This document shows positions 1 to 6,025 of a stretch of 6,940 nucleotides of DNA, piece by piece. The DNA is taken from assembly GCA_020851855.1 (NCBI GenBank), contig JADZBY010000036.1, positions 1 through 6,940 on the forward strand, given 5' to 3'. The notes below the pieces were generated by a model. It was not told the origin of the DNA, ran no database searches, and saw nothing but the letters and a program-made list of their open reading frames with translations. The position numbers and the translations under genes are program-made. Each line of letters opens with the position of its first letter. The stretch's first letter is position 1. This DNA is from Anaerolineae bacterium. GTDB lineage: Bacteria > Chloroflexota > Anaerolineae > Aggregatilineales > UBA2796.

Positions 1-23
1 ACGTTGCGCAGTGAACGCAACGT
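1..23. repeat. Short perfect inverted repeat at the window edge
   Basis: ACGTTGCG (1-8) and CGCAACGT (16-23) are perfect 8-bp inverted arms around a 7-nt spacer. There is no following T-run, so a terminator reading is not supported on the + strand. It may extend beyond the window edge. It could be the 3' hairpin of an upstream transcript or a regulator site; nothing decides between these. Confidence 0.4.
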
Positions 24-49
24 GTCCACAAATTGCCAAGAAATCGTTA

Positions 50-203
50 GGGTGTGTCTGCAAAGCCCGATTTCGTGTTGACCCTCACTCCCCCGGCCCC
101 TCTCTCCCTCAGGGCGAGAGGGGAGAAAAAGCGGGAATCCTCGCTTTCCGCACCCCCCTCCATGAGGGAGAGGGGCCGGGGGTGAGGGTTTGCAGACACA
201 CTC
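50..203. mobile_element. MITE-like non-coding element with terminal inverted repeats, TA-flanked
   Basis: The ends form a 15-bp terminal inverted repeat with one mismatch: GGGTGTGTCTGCAAA at 50-64, and the reverse complement of 189-203, GAGTGTGTCTGCAAA. Both ends abut a TA dinucleotide (48-49 and 204-205), the target duplication expected of IS630/Tc1-mariner-type transposition. Inside lies a long C-rich/G-rich inverted repeat (about 81-104 against 168-189), and within that a small hairpin (131-137 with 145-151). The whole unit can fold into one long cruciform. There is no credible coding sequence inside. The size, terminal repeats and lack of coding capacity fit a miniature inverted-repeat element mobilised in trans. 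That identity is inferred; the repeats and flanking TA are directly visible. Confidence 0.6.
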
Positions 204-206
204 TAG

Positions 207-235
207 TTGACTCTCCCAATAAAGCATGTTAGAGT
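207..235 (+). promoter_or_regulatory. Candidate sigma70-type promoter for the transporter operon
   Basis: TTGACT (207-212, five of six matches to TTGACA) is separated by 17 bp from TAGAGT (230-235, four of six matches to TATAAT). Transcription would begin near position 242, just ahead of the operator at 248-267, a classic arrangement for repression. A competing -10 candidate is TTTAAT (274-279), for which the operator would cover the -35 region, but no good -35 box is seen there. The first model is preferred because both boxes and the spacing are acceptable. Confidence 0.4.
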
Positions 236-247
236 GTCCGATAGCGT

Positions 248-267
248 TTCCGGTAGCGTTACCGGAA
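248..267. promoter_or_regulatory. LacI/GalR-family operator
   Basis: TTCCGGTAGCGTTACCGGAA has perfect 8-bp arms (248-255 and 260-267) around GCGT, and the dyad is centred on a CpG step (257/258). An even dyad with a central CG flanked by inverted half-sites is the hallmark of LacI/GalR-family operators. The heptamer TAGCGTT also occurs 12 bp upstream (242-248), giving a partial second half-site. The operator lies between the candidate promoter and the binding-protein gene, so it probably controls the transporter genes in response to the imported sugar. No LacI-type gene is in the window. Confidence 0.7.
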
Positions 268-430
268 CCTGCCTTTAATTATTGTCCATCCTGAAGGCGT
301 GTCAAGCACGCCCGCTTTCCGCTTTTCTTCGGGATTTGGGGAAAGGAGGCACGGCAGGCTCCCCTGCCTGGTCGATTCCGCCGAAACCGTTGTGTTCTCG
401 AATACAGGTTATTCCTCAGGAGATTTCCTC
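268..430 (+). other. Non-coding leader of the transporter operon with small hairpins
   Basis: This stretch between operator and first gene has no supported coding sequence. It contains two small perfect hairpins: GGCGTG (296-301) with CACGCC (307-312), and GGCAGG (353-358) with CCTGCC (363-368). A strong Shine-Dalgarno-like AAAGGAGG (342-349) has no ATG, GTG or TTG at usable distance downstream. The working ribosome binding site of the next gene is AGGAG at 418-422. I do not recognise a riboswitch or other known RNA family here. Confidence 0.4.
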
Positions 431-1429
431 ATGGCCAAGAGCGTTGCGCGTCTTTCCATCCTCGCCCTGATCCTCGCCCTCGTCTTTTCCGTCGGAGCCG
501 CGCCCACATCCGCGCAGGGTGGCGAGAAGTGGTGCGCCGGCAAGACTATCCGTTTCTTCACCGGCGGCGCGGAAGGCGACGCCTTCGGCTCCATCGTGCA
601 GCGCGGCGCGCAGGCCGCCGAAGCCGATCTCGGCGTCACTGTCGAGTATATCTACTCCGGCTGGGACGTCGAGACGATGACCAACCAGCTCCGTGAAGCC
701 ATCGCCGCCGGCCCGGATGGCATCGCCATGATGGGCCACCCCGGTGACGTAGCGATCATGCCGCTGGCCGAAGAAGCGGCAGCCGCGGGCATCGTCATGA
801 TGTACCAGAACGTGGACGTGCCCGAAGTGCGCGCCAAGTTTGGCGGCGGTTATGTCGGCGCGCAGCTGACGCCGCAGGGGTATGCGCTTGGGCAGGAGAT
901 CGTGCGCCAGTTCGGCTTCGGCGAGGGTGACGCCGCCGTCGTGTTCATCCCACTCGGCCAGCCGGGCCGTGACCTTCGCGAAGGGGCGACCAAGCAGGCG
1001 CTCGAAGACGCGGGCATGACCGTCGTCGTGCTCGATGCGCTGCCCGAACAGGCCAGCGATCCGCTGTCGGCGCTGCCCGCCCTGAGCGCCGCCGTGCAGA
1101 ACAACCCCAACACCAAAGTGATCGTCTACCCCGGCGGCCAGCACCTGGGCGTCGTGCCGCAATTCATGGATGCACTCGGCAAAGCGCCGGGTGAGATCGT
1201 CAACGTTGGCTTCGACACCAGCCCGGCCATCATGGAAGCCTTCCGCAGCGGCTACGTGCAGCTCACCTCGGACCAGCAGCCCTTCCTGCAGGGCTACGTG
1301 CCCATCCTGAGCCTGTGCGGCACGCTGGTATTCGGCTTTGGCCCGCTGAACGTCGACACGGGCGCGGGCTTTGTGGACGTGAACAACTACGAATCGGTCG
1401 CGGCGCTCGCCGAGGCCGGTTACCGGTAG
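431..1429 (+). CDS. Sugar ABC transporter substrate-binding protein (CUT2/ribose type)
   Basis: This 332-residue protein would capture a sugar outside the membrane and deliver it to the permease encoded downstream. Residues 1-28 form a Sec signal peptide: basic start (K3, R7), hydrophobic core about 8-24, and a likely cut after TSA (26-28). There is no lipobox cysteine. The rest resembles the two-lobed periplasmic-binding-protein type 1 fold (Peripla_BP_4-like), with the early FFTGG-GDAF segment, a VGFD motif holding D262 (equivalent to the ligand-binding Asp of ribose-binding proteins) and a normal family length. Only two cysteines exist, C35 and C296. The ATG at 431 is chosen because AGGAG (418-422) lies 8 nt upstream and the signal peptide begins there; the frame stays open upstream to 299 but adds unlikely sequence. 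Substrate cannot be read from sequence. The neighbouring glycosidase suggests xylose, a xyloside or a related sugar. Confidence 0.9.
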   Translation: MAKSVARLSILALILALVFSVGAAPTSAQGGEKWCAGKTIRFFTGGAEGDAFGSIVQRGAQAAEADLGVTVEYIYSGWDVETMTNQLREAIAAGPDGIAMMGHPGDVAIMPLAEEAAAAGIVMMYQNVDVPEVRAKFGGGYVGAQLTPQGYALGQEIVRQFGFGEGDAAVVFIPLGQPGRDLREGATKQALEDAGMTVVVLDALPEQASDPLSALPALSAAVQNNPNTKVIVYPGGQHLGVVPQFMDALGKAPGEIVNVGFDTSPAIMEAFRSGYVQLTSDQQPFLQGYVPILSLCGTLVFGFGPLNVDTGAGFVDVNNYESVAALAEAGYR

Positions 1430-1433
1430 TTTT

Positions 1434-1446
1434 TGCCCACCGGGCA
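1434..1446 (+). other. Small stem-loop after the binding-protein gene
   Basis: TGCCC (1434-1438) and GGGCA (1442-1446) form a 5-bp stem with a 3-nt loop immediately after the stop codon of the binding-protein gene. A T-run precedes it rather than follows it, so it is not a + strand terminator. It may simply help cap the 3' end of the upstream message. Confidence 0.25.
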
Positions 1447-1464
1447 CACCGATTTCTGAATAGT

Positions 1465-1492
1465 ATGCCGGTGGCGCGCTTGCCACCGGCAT
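1465..1492 (+). other. Strong intercistronic stem-loop (REP-like mRNA element)
   Basis: ATGCCGGTGGC (1465-1475) pairs perfectly over 11 bp with 1482-1492 around the loop GCGCTT. It sits in the 101-bp space between the binding-protein gene and the ATPase gene. No T-run follows (TTCCCCTTA), so full termination is unlikely. In known systems such as malE-malF, a stem-loop at this place protects the upstream message from 3' decay and so gives more binding protein than membrane components. The same role is inferred here. Partial termination is the alternative. Confidence 0.6.
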
Positions 1493-1530
1493 TCCCCTTA
1501 CGAACGCCATCCTGCCCAACGGAGGTGCAC

Positions 1531-2298
1531 GTGGCAGACCATCTTGTCGAGCTGCGCCAGATAACCAAGTCGTTTGGCAACGTCAACGCCCTGACGGATG
1601 TCAGCATGATTGTTGACAACGCGGAGATCATCGGCCTGATCGGCGACAACGGGGCCGGGAAGTCGACGCTCATCAAAATCCTGTCCGGCGTGCACGCGCC
1701 CGACTCCGGCGAGATTCTCGTGCGCGGCAAGCCGGTCGGGCACTGGACGGTCGCCCAGGCGCACGCCGCCGGGATCGAGACGGTGCACCAGGACCGGGCG
1801 CTCGCCGTCCAGCACACCATCGCCCGCAACATCTTCATGGGGCGCGAGATTTGCGGCCCATTGGGCTTCGTCCGGGTGCGCAAGCAGTACGAAGAGGCGG
1901 AGCGGCTGATGCGCGAGATCGGCTTCACCTCGAAGGTGTTCACGCCCGATTCGGTCGTGGCGACGCTCTCCGGCGGCGAACGGCAAGGCGTGGCCATCGC
2001 CCGCGCCCTGTATTTTGCGGCAGAGTTGCTGATCCTGGACGAGCCGACGACGGCCCTGTCCCTCACGGAGACGCAGAAAGTCTACAGTTTCATGCTGCAA
2101 GCCAAAGCCAAAGGCAGCGCGGTCATCTTCATCAGCCACAACATTTACCACGCCTACGACATTGCCGACCGTTTCATCATCCTGGACCGGGGCCGGATCG
2201 CCATGGAAGCGGACAAGTCGGAGATCGAGTCGGCGGAGCGGCTGGTGCAGCACATGAAAGATTTCGCCCGCGCCGGGCATCAGGGAGGACCGCAATGA
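1531..2298 (+). CDS. Sugar ABC transporter ATP-binding protein (single-domain CUT2 ATPase)
   Basis: This 255-residue cytoplasmic ATPase would power sugar import with the permease that follows. All ATPase motifs are present: Walker A GDNGAGKST (38-46), Q-loop Gln87, signature LSGGE (146-150), Walker B LLILDEP (166-172) and switch His203. Most CUT2 ATPases (RbsA, XylG) are about 500 residues with two nucleotide-binding domains. This one has a single domain, like the FrcA group, and presumably works as a homodimer. The GTG start at 1531 is chosen because GGAGG (1521-1525) lies 5 nt upstream and the conserved beta-strand LVELRQITKSFG begins right after it. An in-frame GTG at 1525 overlaps the binding site. 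The stop overlaps the permease start (ATGA), which implies translational coupling. Confidence 0.93.
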   Translation: MADHLVELRQITKSFGNVNALTDVSMIVDNAEIIGLIGDNGAGKSTLIKILSGVHAPDSGEILVRGKPVGHWTVAQAHAAGIETVHQDRALAVQHTIARNIFMGREICGPLGFVRVRKQYEEAERLMREIGFTSKVFTPDSVVATLSGGERQGVAIARALYFAAELLILDEPTTALSLTETQKVYSFMLQAKAKGSAVIFISHNIYHAYDIADRFIILDRGRIAMEADKSEIESAERLVQHMKDFARAGHQGGPQ

Positions 2299-3317
2299 CC
2301 GCTGGCACTATCGCTACCCCTGCCAAAGCCCGAACGCGCAGCCCGTTGGGAGTGTTCCTCAGCCGCAACCGGCGGGCCATCAGCGCCCTGGTTGTGTTTG
2401 CCGTGCTGCTCACCATCTTCCTGATCGTCAGCCCGCGCGTCTTCACCAACCCGACGACGTACCGCTCCATCTTCGTGAGCATGCCCATCGCCCTCTTCGT
2501 CGCCGTGCCGATGGTCTTCATCGTCACCAGCGGCGAGATCGACCTGTCCTTCCCGGCCACGACGGGCATCGCGTCCTGGGTCTTCGCCGCCGCAATGCGC
2601 GATGGCTGGGACCCCTTTGCGGCGCTGCTGCCGGCGCTGGGCGTGGGCATCCTGGTGGGGGCCGTCGTGGGTGTGATGATCACCTATGTCGGCCTGTCGT
2701 CGCTGGTGGCCACGCTGGGCATGAACTTCCTGCTACGCGGCATCATCAACATCGGCACGGAAGGCGTCGCCATCCAGTTCCCGCAGATGAAAGAGGCGCT
2801 GCTGTGGAAGGTGTTCGCCGGGCCGATCCCGAATTTCCCCTGGATCGAGAATTTCCCGGTGCACATGCTGTGGGCCATCGCGTTTATCGCCATCGGCTGG
2901 ATGCTCTTCAACCGGCACAAATTCGGCGCCCACGTGCAGCTCGTCGGCGACAACCCGGACAGCGCTACAGAGATGGGCATCAACGTCTACCGGGTCAAGA
3001 TCGCCGCGTATATCTTCATGGGCATCGGCGCGACGCTGGCCGGCGTGCTGTCCGTGCTCGTCAACCAGACGTGGTGGCCAACCACGGGCGACGGCCTTCT
3101 GCTCCCGACGCTGGCGGCGATTTTCGTGGGCGGCACGCCCACCTGGGGCGGCATCGGGACCGTGATCGGCAGCTCGATTGGCGTGGCGATCATCCGCTTC
3201 ATCGAAACGGGCATCATCGCGGCGGGCCTGACAGGCTACGTCACGCAGTTCTTCAACGGCCTGGTGATCATCATCGCCCTGATCGGCCACCGCCTGAACG
3301 GCAAACGCTACCGCTGA
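2295..3317 (+). CDS. Sugar ABC transporter permease (RbsC/FrcC-like, BPD_transp_2)
   Basis: This 340-residue membrane protein would form the sugar channel, as a homodimer, in the cytoplasmic membrane. A basic cytoplasmic N-terminus (residues 1-28, R/K-rich) is followed by a first hydrophobic helix (about 29-46) and a series of further hydrophobic segments to the C-terminus. Landmarks typical of the family are SGEIDLS (79-85), the cytoplasmic loop beginning GDN (218-220) with the following A/G pattern, and GGTPTWGG (279-286). Length is normal. The ATG overlaps the ATPase stop codon and GGGAGG (2283-2288) lies 6 nt upstream, so the two are co-translated. The gene order is binding protein, ATPase, permease. 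It differs from the FrcB-FrcC-FrcA order but the partners are the same. Confidence 0.93.
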   Translation: MTAGTIATPAKARTRSPLGVFLSRNRRAISALVVFAVLLTIFLIVSPRVFTNPTTYRSIFVSMPIALFVAVPMVFIVTSGEIDLSFPATTGIASWVFAAAMRDGWDPFAALLPALGVGILVGAVVGVMITYVGLSSLVATLGMNFLLRGIINIGTEGVAIQFPQMKEALLWKVFAGPIPNFPWIENFPVHMLWAIAFIAIGWMLFNRHKFGAHVQLVGDNPDSATEMGINVYRVKIAAYIFMGIGATLAGVLSVLVNQTWWPTTGDGLLLPTLAAIFVGGTPTWGGIGTVIGSSIGVAIIRFIETGIIAAGLTGYVTQFFNGLVIIIALIGHRLNGKRYR

Positions 3318-3326
3318 AGGTGAGGG

Positions 3327-3334
3327 AAGCGCTT
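3327..3334. promoter_or_regulatory. Possible weak LacI-type site downstream of the permease gene
   Basis: AAGCGCTT is a perfect 8-bp palindrome with a central CG, the core seen in many LacI-family and cre-type sites. The flanks are not symmetrical and do not match the operator at 248-267, so it would need a different regulator or be coincidental. It lies 10 bp after the permease stop. Confidence 0.15.
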
Positions 3335-3378
3335 GAGACTGTGCGCCGAGAACGGGATTGGTTACACTGCACATCCTG

Positions 3379-3400
3379 GCGTTGCGCCGGGGCGCGACGC
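3379..3400 (+). other. GC-rich stem-loop in the permease-glycosidase gap
   Basis: GCGTTGCGCC (3379-3388) and GGCGCGACGC (3391-3400) are complementary at all ten positions with one G-U pair. As RNA this gives about nine pairs with a tight loop. No T-run follows. It lies in the 190-bp space 3318-3507, where no gene is supported. Confidence 0.45.
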
Positions 3401-3440
3401 GCATGATCCTCGCGACTTGGATAGGGTCGCTGATCCGCCA

Positions 3441-3475
3441 CGCTTCCGGCGGTCCTGCGGCGACCGTCCGGAGCG
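3441..3475 (+). other. Second bulged stem-loop ahead of the glycosidase gene
   Basis: The left segments CGCT (3441-3444), CCGG (3446-3449) and GGTC (3451-3454) pair with GACC (3462-3465), CCGG (3468-3471) and AGCG (3472-3475) around a 7-nt loop. The result is a 12-bp stem with small bulges, ending about 32 nt before the glycosidase start codon. It could slow polymerase, protect the glycosidase message or separate its expression from the transporter. Its role is not known. Confidence 0.45.
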
Positions 3476-3507
3476 CTGGCCCACCATTGCAGAGAAAGAA
3501 GCCTGAC

Positions 3508-5889
3508 ATGCCATATCATCCGCCTTTGATTGCCCCTGTGAAATTCCCCTCGCTCCCGCCGGATTTCCCGGTGCGCCCGTTTGGCGATACGAACGTGCCG
3601 GAATACGTCGTCAAGGCGAACGTCGAGAAGAAGAGCCGCCACGGCGTGGCGCTGAGCGGCGTCACCACCGGCGGCAAGGCGCTGCCCGTCCTGGTCGAGA
3701 TCGCCGGGCCGGGCGTGGTGCGCGTCCTGTGCGGCGACGGCAAAGCCAAGAAGGTGAACCTCGCCAAGAAGCTCAGCGCGCCCAAAGTCACCGTCAAGGC
3801 CACGACGAAGCAGGTGAAGCTGACCTCGGATGCGGTGAGCGTTGAGATCGACCTCGATCCGTTCAACGTGCGCTACTACGGCCCGACCGGCGCGCTGCTC
3901 GCCGCGCAGAACAGCACCGACACCGAGGTGAGCGACTACCTGATCACGCTGCCGCTCGGTTACACGGAACTGGAAGGCCGCCGCTTCTTCCACGAGAGCT
4001 TCACTGCCGAGCCGGACGAGCACTATTACGGCTTTGGCGAGAAGTTCACCGATTTCGACAAGCGCGGGCAGGTGTTGGAGCTATGGCACTACGACGCGCA
4101 CGGCGCGCACAGCGAGCGCGCTTACAAGAATGTGCCGTTTTACGTCAGCACGCGCGGTTACGGCCTGTTCCTGGACACCGGGAGCCTGGCGCGCTTTGAC
4201 ATGGCGGCCAGCAATCACAGCGTGGCGTCGATGATCACCACCGACAACGCGCTGGACTATTACCTGATCGCCGGGCCGGACTTCAAGACCATCATCCGCC
4301 GCTACGCCGATCTGGTCAGCCATCCGATCCTGCCGCCCAAGTGGTCGATGGGCCTGTGGATGTCGTCGGGCTTCAAGGACGATAGCGCCGACGAGGTGGC
4401 CATGCGCGCTCGCGAATTGCGCGAGCACGACATCCCCACCGACGTGTTGCACCTGGATTGCTATTGGCAGAAGTTTGGCCGCTGGTCGGATAACCAGTGG
4501 GACCTGGAGATGTTCCCCGACCCGCCGGGCCTGATCAAGCGCGTCAAGGACCGGAATTTCCGCGTCTGCCTGTGGATCAACTCGTACATCGGCGTGGAGA
4601 GTCCGCTCTTGAAGGAAGCCGAGAAGAAAGGTTACCTGCTCAAGACGCGGGACGGTAAGCCGTGGATCGGCCAGTTGTGGGGCGACTACCATCCGCCCGT
4701 CGCGATCATCGACGTGACGAACCCGGCGGCGGCGAAGTGGATGCAGGACCTCTTGCGCCCGCACCTGAAGATGGGCGCGGACGTGTACAAGACCGATTTT
4801 GGCGAAGGCGTCCCGGCGGATGTGATCGCTCACAACGGCATGACCGGCGAAGAACTGCACAACACCTACACGCTCATCTACAACGACCTGGTGGCCGAGG
4901 TCACGCGCGAGGTGACGGGTGGTCCGGGGCTGGTCTGGGGCCGCTCGACGTGGGCGGGCGGTCAGCGCCACGCCGCGCAGTGGGGCGGCGACCCGAACTG
5001 CACGTACCACGGCATGATGTCCACGCTGCGCGGCGGCCTGAGCATGGCCATGTGCGGCCACGCCTTCTGGAGCCACGACATGGGCGGCTTCCACCGCACG
5101 CCGACGCCGGATGTGTACGTGCGCTGGTCGCAGATGGGCTTTTTCTCGCCCATGTCCCGCGCGCACGGCATGTCCTCGCGCCTGCCCTGGGACTATGGCG
5201 AGAACGCAGAGCGCATTTTCCGCGAGTATGACCGGCTGCGTTATCGTCTCGCGCCGTACATTTACACGTACTACGTCGAGGCCGCCGAAACCGGCCTGCC
5301 CATCTTGCGCCCGATGGTCCTGGAGTTTCAGGGCGACCCGAACACCTTCACGCTGGACCTGCAATACATGTTCGGGGAAGACCTGCTCGTCGCGCCGGTG
5401 TACAACCTGGCGGGCGACATCCGCGCCTATCTGCCGCAGGGGCAGTGGGTGGATTATCACACACAGGCGGTGTTCAGCGGGCCGGGCTGGATCAGCGTGC
5501 AGGCCCCGCTCGACGTGCTGCCGCTCTTCGTGCGCGCCGGTGCGCTGCTGCCGACCATCGAGCCGCCCACGCACTTCGAGGAAAAGCCGTTCGAGTTCGT
5601 CACTTTCGATGCGTACGTGCTGGACGGCGGCAGTTTCACGCTGCGCGACATGGACGGCGAGACGAGCGTCAACGCGGCGCTGAAGGACGGCGCGCTGCAC
5701 ATCACGCTGGACGGCGCGAAGAAGAAAGCCGGCCTGCGCCTGATGCCGCTGCCCGGCGCGGCGGCGGTCAGTGATGTGCTCGTGAACGGCAAACGCCTCG
5801 CCCGCCAGGACAAGCTCACCCTGGACGGCAAGGCCAAGCCGGGCTGGGCGCGCGGCGCGGACGGCATCCTGCGCGCGGTGATCGAGTAA
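3508..5889 (+). CDS. yicI: GH31 alpha-xylosidase, YicI type
   Basis: This 793-residue glycoside hydrolase most likely releases alpha-linked xylose from imported xylosides such as isoprimeverose. It has no signal peptide, so it acts in the cytoplasm. Layout: N-terminal beta domain (about 1-260, with YYGFGEKF 173-180), catalytic (beta/alpha)8 barrel (about 270-590), then C-terminal beta domains. The nucleophile is D430 in KTDFGE (428-433), the acid/base is D495 in WGGD (492-495), and R479 and FWSHD (520-524) complete the active site. F289, C318 and K428 match the -1 subsite of E. coli YicI (F277, C307, K414), while YicI F308 is Y319 here. These matches favour xylosidase over glucosidase. The ATG at 3508 is preferred; the frame is open back to 3358, but ATG 3403 lacks a ribosome site and adds non-homologous residues. 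The site before 3508 is weak (AGAAAGAAG). An alpha-glucosidase activity remains possible. Confidence 0.9.
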   Translation: MPYHPPLIAPVKFPSLPPDFPVRPFGDTNVPEYVVKANVEKKSRHGVALSGVTTGGKALPVLVEIAGPGVVRVLCGDGKAKKVNLAKKLSAPKVTVKATTKQVKLTSDAVSVEIDLDPFNVRYYGPTGALLAAQNSTDTEVSDYLITLPLGYTELEGRRFFHESFTAEPDEHYYGFGEKFTDFDKRGQVLELWHYDAHGAHSERAYKNVPFYVSTRGYGLFLDTGSLARFDMAASNHSVASMITTDNALDYYLIAGPDFKTIIRRYADLVSHPILPPKWSMGLWMSSGFKDDSADEVAMRARELREHDIPTDVLHLDCYWQKFGRWSDNQWDLEMFPDPPGLIKRVKDRNFRVCLWINSYIGVESPLLKEAEKKGYLLKTRDGKPWIGQLWGDYHPPVAIIDVTNPAAAKWMQDLLRPHLKMGADVYKTDFGEGVPADVIAHNGMTGEELHNTYTLIYNDLVAEVTREVTGGPGLVWGRSTWAGGQRHAAQWGGDPNCTYHGMMSTLRGGLSMAMCGHAFWSHDMGGFHRTPTPDVYVRWSQMGFFSPMSRAHGMSSRLPWDYGENAERIFREYDRLRYRLAPYIYTYYVEAAETGLPILRPMVLEFQGDPNTFTLDLQYMFGEDLLVAPVYNLAGDIRAYLPQGQWVDYHTQAVFSGPGWISVQAPLDVLPLFVRAGALLPTIEPPTHFEEKPFEFVTFDAYVLDGGSFTLRDMDGETSVNAALKDGALHITLDGAKKKAGLRLMPLPGAAAVSDVLVNGKRLARQDKLTLDGKAKPGWARGADGILRAVIE

Positions 5890-5904
5890 TGAGCAGCAAG
5901 ACTT

Positions 5905-6008
5905 ACCTCACCCCTGACCCCTCGCCGTGCCGGAGAGGGAGCCGCGCGGCAGCGTTCGTTCCGGCTCCCCTCGCCATCTTGGAGAGGGGCCGGGGGTGAG
6001 GTTTTTTT
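5905..6008 (+). terminator. Repeat-derived long stem followed by T7, possible terminator
   Basis: Positions 5905-5923 pair with 5984-6002 over 19 positions with one mismatch and one G-U, and TTTTTTT (6002-6008) follows at once. The loop holds a second perfect stem, GGGAGCCG (5937-5944) with CGGCTCCC (5962-5969). The right arm GAGAGGGGCCGGGGGTGAGG (5982-6001) is identical to 168-187 in the upstream element, so this is another copy of the same dispersed repeat, without the outer GTGTGTCTGCAAA ends. It lies 15 bp after the glycosidase stop and may end that transcript. The loop between the outer arms is long, so efficiency is uncertain. Confidence 0.5.
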
Positions 6009-6025
6009 CTGGGAGAACCAACCTT

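Noticed and set aside
82..189. CRISPR array or tandem repeat
   Set aside because: The repeated blocks are inverted arms of one palindromic unit, not direct repeats with spacers.
11..232. Small protein of 73 codons across the upstream repeat element
   Set aside because: The frame is made almost wholly of the inverted repeat, with no ribosome site and a low-complexity product.
1416..1426. CCGGTTACCGG, resembling the half-sites of the operator at 248-267
   Set aside because: The dyad has an odd centre without the CpG step, and it lies inside the last codons of the binding-protein gene (encoding AGYR), so it is most simply coding sequence.
416..1519. Minus-strand frame of 367 codons opposite the binding-protein gene
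   Set aside because: Its composition is that of an antisense shadow (His/Arg/Gly/Val-rich), with no domain. The + strand gene has a signal peptide, a ribosome site and family motifs.
3358..3507. N-terminal extension of the glycosidase from 3358 or from ATG 3403
   Set aside because: The extra residues are Arg/Gly/Pro-rich and unlike GH31 N-termini. No ribosome site precedes 3403, and two stem-loops occupy the region.
4081..5700. Long open frame on the minus strand (539 codons) opposite the glycosidase gene
   Set aside because: It lies fully antisense to a well-supported GH31 gene. The translation is rich in Arg, His and Val with no recognisable domain, as expected of a shadow frame in GC-rich DNA.
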